Of a DNA stretch of 64,000 nt, positions 59,837 through 64,000 are shown in pieces. The first letter of the stretch is position 1; every line of letters starts with the position of its first letter. The translations under genes were made by a program, and so were the position numbers. The notes below the pieces were generated by a model. The model was not told where the DNA came from. It searched no databases and saw only the letters and a list, made by a program, of their open reading frames with translations. Source of the stretch: Saccharothrix sp. NRRL B-16314 (GTDB taxonomy: Bacteria > Actinomycetota > Actinomycetes > Mycobacteriales > Pseudonocardiaceae); the NCBI RefSeq assembly GCF_000716595.1, contig NZ_JNXC01000013.1:62001-126000 (forward strand). Direction: 5' to 3'.

Positions 59837-60582
59837 CAGGCCTCCTCGGCGTCTGCATCGGGGGCGACGAGCCGCAGGTGGGGCTCGTCGAAGGGATCCG
59901 CTCCCGGGAAGTCCATGGTCAGCGGCGCGTCCGGGTCGAGTTCCACGCCCGCGGAGCGGAGCAGGCCGTCGATGGCGTGCCAGATGATCGTGGTCAGGTA
60001 GCCGCTCAGGCTGGCCCGCGTCATCGACTGCCGGTCCAGCCACCAGTCGCCCGCGTTCTGCACCATGCCGACCAGCGCGTGCGCCCACGGCTCGGCGCCG
60101 CCGGAGTCCATCCCGAACCCGCGCAGGTAGTCGCCGAGCAGCCGGGCCAGGGCCGCCGCGATCAGCTGCTTGTCCTGGTCGACCACGTCCTGCTCGACCG
60201 GCCGGTCGGTGAACGACTTGCGCACCACGAACCGGTACAGGTTCGGGTGCTCCTCGATCACCGACAGGTACGCGTCCACGATGCCCTTGATCCGGACGCG
60301 GAGCGGGCCGTCCTGGCCGATCGCGGGGCCGAGCCGGTCCATCAGCATCTCGGTGCCGCGCTGGCCGACCGCGAGGTACAGGTCGGACTTGTCCGCGAAG
60401 TGCCGGTACAGCACCGGCTTGCTGACGCCCGCCTCGGCGGCGATCTCGTCCATGCCCACGTCCGGGCCGTGCTCGGCGATGGCGCGGACGGTCGCCTCCA
60501 CGAATTCGGCGCGCCGCGCCTCGCGGTGCCCCTTCCACCGCTCGCGGCGCGCGTCCGTCCCGCCCTTGACAGTTCGAGCCAT
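59836..60582 (-). CDS. TetR-family regulator of the AurF-type module
   Basis: A 248-aa TetR repressor. The HTH (about 21-67) reads IAEHGPDVGMDEIAAEAGVSKPVLYRHFADKSDLY. The C-terminal domain is long and its ligand is unknown. ATG 60582 lies 7 nt after TAGCGT, so the start is probably leaderless. It is divergent from the diiron oxygenase gene, with a GTAAC/GTTAC operator between. Confidence 0.92.
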   Translation of the reverse strand: MARTVKGGTDARRERWKGHREARRAEFVEATVRAIAEHGPDVGMDEIAAEAGVSKPVLYRHFADKSDLYLAVGQRGTEMLMDRLGPAIGQDGPLRVRIKGIVDAYLSVIEEHPNLYRFVVRKSFTDRPVEQDVVDQDKQLIAAALARLLGDYLRGFGMDSGGAEPWAHALVGMVQNAGDWWLDRQSMTRASLSGYLTTIIWHAIDGLLRSAGVELDPDAPLTMDFPGADPFDEPHLRLVAPDADAEEA

Positions 60583-60589
60583 GTCACGC

Positions 60590-60622
60590 ACGCTACCAGA
60601 AGTAACCGTTACCTCAAGTTAC
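60590..60622. promoter_or_regulatory. TetR operator between regulator and diiron oxygenase genes
   Basis: GTAAC-C-GTTAC (60602-60612) is a palindrome, and a third half-site GTTAC follows at 60618-60622. TAGCGT (minus strand, 60595 to 60590) is the regulator's likely -10 and lies next to it. Binding would block both promoters. Confidence 0.6.
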
Positions 60623-60647
60623 ACATACTCGAACGGGGAGGGACCCG

Positions 60648-61547
60648 ATGACCCGGACCTTGAAGGTCGCGGATCGCGAGAAGACCGCCGAGCGTCTGCT
60701 CAACTCCTCGGCCGACAAGTTCTACGACCCGGAAGTGGACATCGACTGGTCCGCGCCCCTGGTCGACGGCCTGCGGTACACCCCCGAGCACCGGTGCTCG
60801 CTCTACGGCACCGAGCTGTGGGACCGGATGAGCCCGGAGCAGCGGATCGACCTGTCGCGGCACGAGGTCGCCAGCATCGCCAGCGTCGGCCTGTGGTTCG
60901 AGATCCTCCTGATGCAGATGCTGCTCAAGGAGGTCTACCGCTCGGACCCGACGACCAAGCACGCGCAGTACGCGCTGACCGAGATCGCCGACGAGTGCCG
61001 GCACTCCACCATGTTCGCGCGGATGGTCGAACGGATCGGCTGCCCGCCGTACGGTCCGAGCCGGCGCGTCTACCACCTGGGCAAACTGCTGCCGGTGATC
61101 GGCTACGGGCCCGCCCTGTACGGGTCGATCCTGGTCGCGGAAGAGGTCCTGGACCGGTTGCAGCGCGAGGCGATGGTCGACGAGACCGTGCAGCCGCTGG
61201 TGCGCATGGTCAACCGCATCCACGTGCTCGAAGAGGCACGGCACGTGCGGTTCGCCCGGGAAGAGGTCGTCCGGGGCATGGCGAAGCTGACCAAGAAGGA
61301 GATGGCGTACCAGCGGTGGCTCATCGCGACGACGTCGATGTTCATCACCCGGTCGATCGTCAACCCGGAGGTCTACGCGGCCGTCGGGCTGGACAAGGAC
61401 GAGGCCTACAAGGCCGCGGTGACGAACCCGAACTGGCAGGAGACGATCCGCTGGTCGGGTGAGCGGATCATGAAGTTCCTGGACGAGGTCGACCTGATCG
61501 GCAAGCCGGGGATGCGGGCATGGCGCCGGTCGTTCCTGCTCGGGTGA
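60648..61547 (+). CDS. AurF-type diiron oxygenase
   Basis: A 299-aa diiron oxygenase related to AurF (p-aminobenzoate N-oxygenase). IADECRHSTMF (about 109-119) and EEARHVRFAREE (about 195-206) give two E-x2-H ligand sets; VGLWFEILLMQ and ILVAEEVLDR supply others. AurF oxidises arylamines to nitro compounds, but actinobacterial relatives often have unknown roles. GGGGAGGGAC precedes ATG 60648. It is followed by an overlapping alpha/beta-hydrolase gene. Confidence 0.88.
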   Translation: MTRTLKVADREKTAERLLNSSADKFYDPEVDIDWSAPLVDGLRYTPEHRCSLYGTELWDRMSPEQRIDLSRHEVASIASVGLWFEILLMQMLLKEVYRSDPTTKHAQYALTEIADECRHSTMFARMVERIGCPPYGPSRRVYHLGKLLPVIGYGPALYGSILVAEEVLDRLQREAMVDETVQPLVRMVNRIHVLEEARHVRFAREEVVRGMAKLTKKEMAYQRWLIATTSMFITRSIVNPEVYAAVGLDKDEAYKAAVTNPNWQETIRWSGERIMKFLDEVDLIGKPGMRAWRRSFLLG

Positions 61548-62428
61548 GCGGCCGGGCGGCACCGCCGTGGGCGGTGGACCACCGGTTCGTGACGTCGGAC
61601 GGCACGGCGCTGCACGTCGTGGACACCGGGCCGCGGGACGCGGAGCTGACGACCGTGCTGCTGCACGGCTGGACGTTGGACCACACGTCGTGGGACCTGG
61701 TGGCCGAAGGGCTGCCGGGCCGGGTGCTGCGGTACGACCACCGGGGTCACGGCGGGTCGGGGCCCGCGGCGAACGGGTCGGCCACCGTGGCGCGGTGCGC
61801 GGACGACCTGGCCGAGCTGATCGCGGCACGCGTGCCGACCGGCCGGATCGTGCTGGTCGGGCACTCGATGGGCGGCATGACGATCATGGCGTTGGCCGAG
61901 CAGCACCCCTCGCTGCTCGGACGCGTCGCAGGCGTCGTCCTGGTCGCCACCTCTTCGGGTGAACTTGCCGGGTCGACGCTCGGCCTGCCCGACGCGGTGG
62001 GCCGGGCCGTCGCGGCAGGGGAGAAGGCCGTCAACCGGCGGATCGCCCGGTTGCGCCGGGCCGAGCTGCTGCGCCGCACGGAGATCGCCCGGCCGGGGCT
62101 GCGGTGGCTGCTGTTCGGCAAGCGGCCGTCGTGGCGGCACGTCGCGTCGACGGCGGACATGGTCGGCCGGTGCCACCCGGTGAGCATGGTCGGGTTCCGC
62201 GACTCGCTGAACGGGCACGACCGGCGCGCGGCGCTGGCCGCGTTCGCCGACGTCCCGGCGGTGGTGCTGGTGGGGACGGAGGACCGGCTCACGCCGTTGT
62301 CGCACGCCAGGGTGCTCGCCGAGGAACTGCCGCACGCCGAGCTGGTGATCTACCTGGGCGCCGGCCACATGCTGCCGTTCGAGCGAACCGCCGAAATCAC
62401 CGGCCACGTCCGCGCCCTGTTGCGCTGA
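61544..62428 (+). CDS. Alpha/beta hydrolase coupled to the diiron oxygenase
   Basis: A 294-aa alpha/beta hydrolase. VLLHGWTLDHTSW, the elbow GHSMGG (about 111-116), and the GTEDRLTP and GAGHMLPFE ends supply Ser, Asp and His. It starts at GTG 61544 with a GTGA overlap to the upstream stop; ATG 61520 is possible. Same regulon as the AurF-type enzyme under the TetR gene; the substrate is unknown. Confidence 0.9.
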   Translation: MSGRAAPPWAVDHRFVTSDGTALHVVDTGPRDAELTTVLLHGWTLDHTSWDLVAEGLPGRVLRYDHRGHGGSGPAANGSATVARCADDLAELIAARVPTGRIVLVGHSMGGMTIMALAEQHPSLLGRVAGVVLVATSSGELAGSTLGLPDAVGRAVAAGEKAVNRRIARLRRAELLRRTEIARPGLRWLLFGKRPSWRHVASTADMVGRCHPVSMVGFRDSLNGHDRRAALAAFADVPAVVLVGTEDRLTPLSHARVLAEELPHAELVIYLGAGHMLPFERTAEITGHVRALLR

Positions 62429-62466
62429 ACCTGCGCTGAAGGAGCTGCGCTGCACCGGACCACCAC

Positions 62467-62493
62467 GCGGGGCCGCCTCCCAGGCGGCCCCGC
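62467..62493. terminator. Bidirectional terminator between hydrolase and TetR genes
   Basis: GCGGGGCCGCCT-CCC-AGGCGGCCCCGC: perfect 12-bp stem, 3-nt loop, 38 bp past the hydrolase stop. Confidence 0.85.
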
Positions 62494-62518
62494 CCGCCGT
62501 CTGCGGAGCAGCGGCAAT

Positions 62519-63166
62519 TCAGTGCTGCAGGGGGAAGCCGCCGCCGATGCCCCGCCAGGCGAGGTTCGAGATCAGGGCGACCGCGTCCTCCTTGGCGAGC
62601 TGGCGGTCGTCCGCGAGCCACGCACGTGCCGTGACCTGCGACAAGCCGACCAAGCCGACCGCGAGCAGCCGGGCCCGGTGCTCGTCGAGGCCCGCGTCGG
62701 CGGTGATGGTGTCGGTGATGGCCTCGACGCTGTCCGTCGTCGCCCGCTCGACCGCGCGCGCCACCGCGGGCTCGCTGCGCAGGTCCGACTCGAACACCAT
62801 CCGGAACGCCTGGCCCTCGCCGTCCACGAAGTCGTAGAACGCGGCGACCGCGGCCTTCACCCGCTGCTTGTTGTCCGTCGTGGACGCCAGCGCGCCGCGC
62901 ACGCGGTTCACCAGCTCGTCCACGTGGGACTCCAGCAGCGCCATGTAGAGCTCGAGCTTGCCGGGGAAGTGCTGGTAGAGCACCGGCTTGCTGACTCCCG
63001 CGCGTTCGGCGATCTCGTCCATCGCGGCGGCGTGGTAGCCGTTGGTCACGAACACGTCCTGCGCCGCGGCCAGCAACTGGGCACGTCGAGCGGTGCGTGG
63101 GAGCCGTACACCCCGCCCCGCCGCGCCGCCGTGGTGCCCGACCGCAGTCTGGGCCGTCTCCGTCAT
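62519..63166 (-). CDS. TetR-family regulator (Rv3208-like)
   Basis: A 215-aa TetR repressor. The HTH is near residues 25-71: AAAQDVFVTNGYHAAAMDEIAERAGVSKPVLYQHFPGKLEL. It corresponds by position to Rv3208 and is divergent from an alpha/beta-hydrolase gene. GGAGG lies 5 nt before ATG 63166. Its ligand and targets are unknown. Confidence 0.93.
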   Translation of the reverse strand: MTETAQTAVGHHGGAAGRGVRLPRTARRAQLLAAAQDVFVTNGYHAAAMDEIAERAGVSKPVLYQHFPGKLELYMALLESHVDELVNRVRGALASTTDNKQRVKAAVAAFYDFVDGEGQAFRMVFESDLRSEPAVARAVERATTDSVEAITDTITADAGLDEHRARLLAVGLVGLSQVTARAWLADDRQLAKEDAVALISNLAWRGIGGGFPLQH

Positions 63167-63305
63167 GGTGCCTCCAGCCAACCAACTCATCGCGGAACCG
63201 GAAAGGGGTTGCCCCTCACGGCTCGTCGGCAACCTTACTCGCTGGTAGCAGTGTTGCGGGAAAGCTTCCCGTTTCGTAGGACGTTCGAGCAGGCATCCTG
63301 GGGTG

Positions 63306-64000
63306 GTGACCGAGACCCTGGAGGCGCGCCGAACCGCCATCACCCACGTGCCCCTGTCCACCGCGCCACTACCTCCGCTGGACACAACGATCGAGCCGTG
63401 GCCCGGTGACTACGTCGAGATCAGCGGTCACCGGGTGCACGTCCGGCGCACGCCCGGACCGACCGGGTCCACCGCCGTCTACGTGCACGGACTGGGTGGC
63501 TCGTCGACGAACTGGACCGACCTCGCCGCGCAGTTGCGCGGGCACGTCGACGGCCACGCGCTCGACCTGCCGGGGTTCGGCCGGTCCGAGCCGATCGACG
63601 GCTACGACTTCCGGATGGCCACCCACGCGCGGGTGGTGGTCGAGTACATCGAGTCGCTCGGTCGTGGGCCGGTGCACCTGTTCGGGAACTCCATGGGCGG
63701 CGCGATCACGTTGATGGCCGCCACCGCCCGCCCCGACCTGGTGCGCACCCTGACCCTGGTCTCGCCCGCCGTGCCGGACCTGCGGCCGAGCCTGCGCCGG
63801 GTGTCGGACCGGCGGCTGCCGCTGGCGTTCCTGCCGGTCGTCGGGTCGCGGGTGCGGGAGCAGTTGGCCGCCGTGACGCCGCGTGAGCGCACTCACCAAA
63901 TGCTCCGGCTGTGCTTCGCGGAGCCCCATTCCGTACCACCGCACCGCATCGCGCAGAGTGACCACGAGTACACCGAGCGGTCCGCGCAGGCGTGGGCGGG
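63306..64000 (+). CDS. Alpha/beta hydrolase (3' end outside window)
   Basis: At least 231 residues of an alpha/beta hydrolase. VYVHGLGGSSTNWTDLA supplies the oxyanion turn; LPGFGRSEP and GNSMGGAITL give the nucleophile elbow, here GNSMGG, not the usual GHSMGG. GTG 63306 is used (GTG 63303 is adjacent), 6 nt after CATCCT. The 3' end, with the Asp/His part, runs off the window. Confidence 0.85.
   Translation, partial: MTETLEARRTAITHVPLSTAPLPPLDTTIEPWPGDYVEISGHRVHVRRTPGPTGSTAVYVHGLGGSSTNWTDLAAQLRGHVDGHALDLPGFGRSEPIDGYDFRMATHARVVVEYIESLGRGPVHLFGNSMGGAITLMAATARPDLVRTLTLVSPAVPDLRPSLRRVSDRRLPLAFLPVVGSRVREQLAAVTPRERTHQMLRLCFAEPHSVPPHRIAQSDHEYTERSAQAWA

Noticed and set aside
1..64000. tRNA, rRNA, tmRNA or riboswitch
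   Set aside because: No cloverleaf, conserved rRNA stretch or riboswitch core was recognised by reading; a covariance-model search would be decisive.
1..64000. Biosynthetic gene cluster
   Set aside because: The AurF-type oxygenase, methyltransferase and MFS gene are scattered; no PKS, NRPS or other scaffold enzyme is present.

Overview
The window is high-GC (about 70%) actinobacterial chromosome, dense with genes on both strands and rich in GTG starts. Gene content, protein sequences and gene order point to a filamentous actinomycete of the order Pseudonocardiales (Saccharothrix/Actinosynnema/Lentzea-like); the genus is a guess. No rRNA, tRNA, CRISPR array, transposase or phage gene was recognised.

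Positions 1-30 kb follow the Mycobacterium tuberculosis order Rv1201c-Rv1232c with insertions: dapD/dapE (lysine pathway), two LOG-family genes, folP2-gpgS, a DivIVA-like protein, tag, DUF3117, glgA(glgM)/glgC, an O-methyltransferase, sigE-rseA-htrA-tatB (envelope stress and Tat export), mrp, DUF1003 and a MgtE_N/CBS protein. Insertions include a PaaX/enoyl-CoA hydratase pair, a leucyl aminopeptidase, a LysR/MFS pair, and an AHSA1-ArsR-DUF899 operon. Positions 30-48 kb carry an APH(6)-like kinase, a CitE-like CoA lyase, an acyl-CoA dehydrogenase, a stress protein, the lpqY-sugABC-type sugar ABC operon, an SDR, an acetyltransferase and corA. Inside this part lies a lower-GC insertion, an orphan DndB-like (DGQHR) gene at 32.5-33.8 kb with a regular repeat array upstream. 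Positions 48-64 kb hold MaoC, two DUF2332 proteins, PH- and PHP-domain proteins, a Cas4/RecB-like nuclease, and then a block resembling Rv3212-Rv3208: PQQ-like protein, RhlE helicase, ferritin-like protein, DUF3107 and TetR genes, with an AurF-type diiron oxygenase module inserted.

Functionally, three-carbon/glucose chemistry recurs (GpgS, GlgA/GlgM, GlgC, trehalose-type importer), as does envelope stress (SigE/RseA/HtrA/TatB) and Mg2+ homeostasis (MgtE-like protein, CorA). Two features run through the window. First, many starts sit exactly 7 nt after a TANNNT element, the signature of leaderless transcription. Second, several intergenic gaps hold tandem arrays (14-, 20-, 21-, 34- and 39-bp units) or very strong hairpins placed just after a stop codon.
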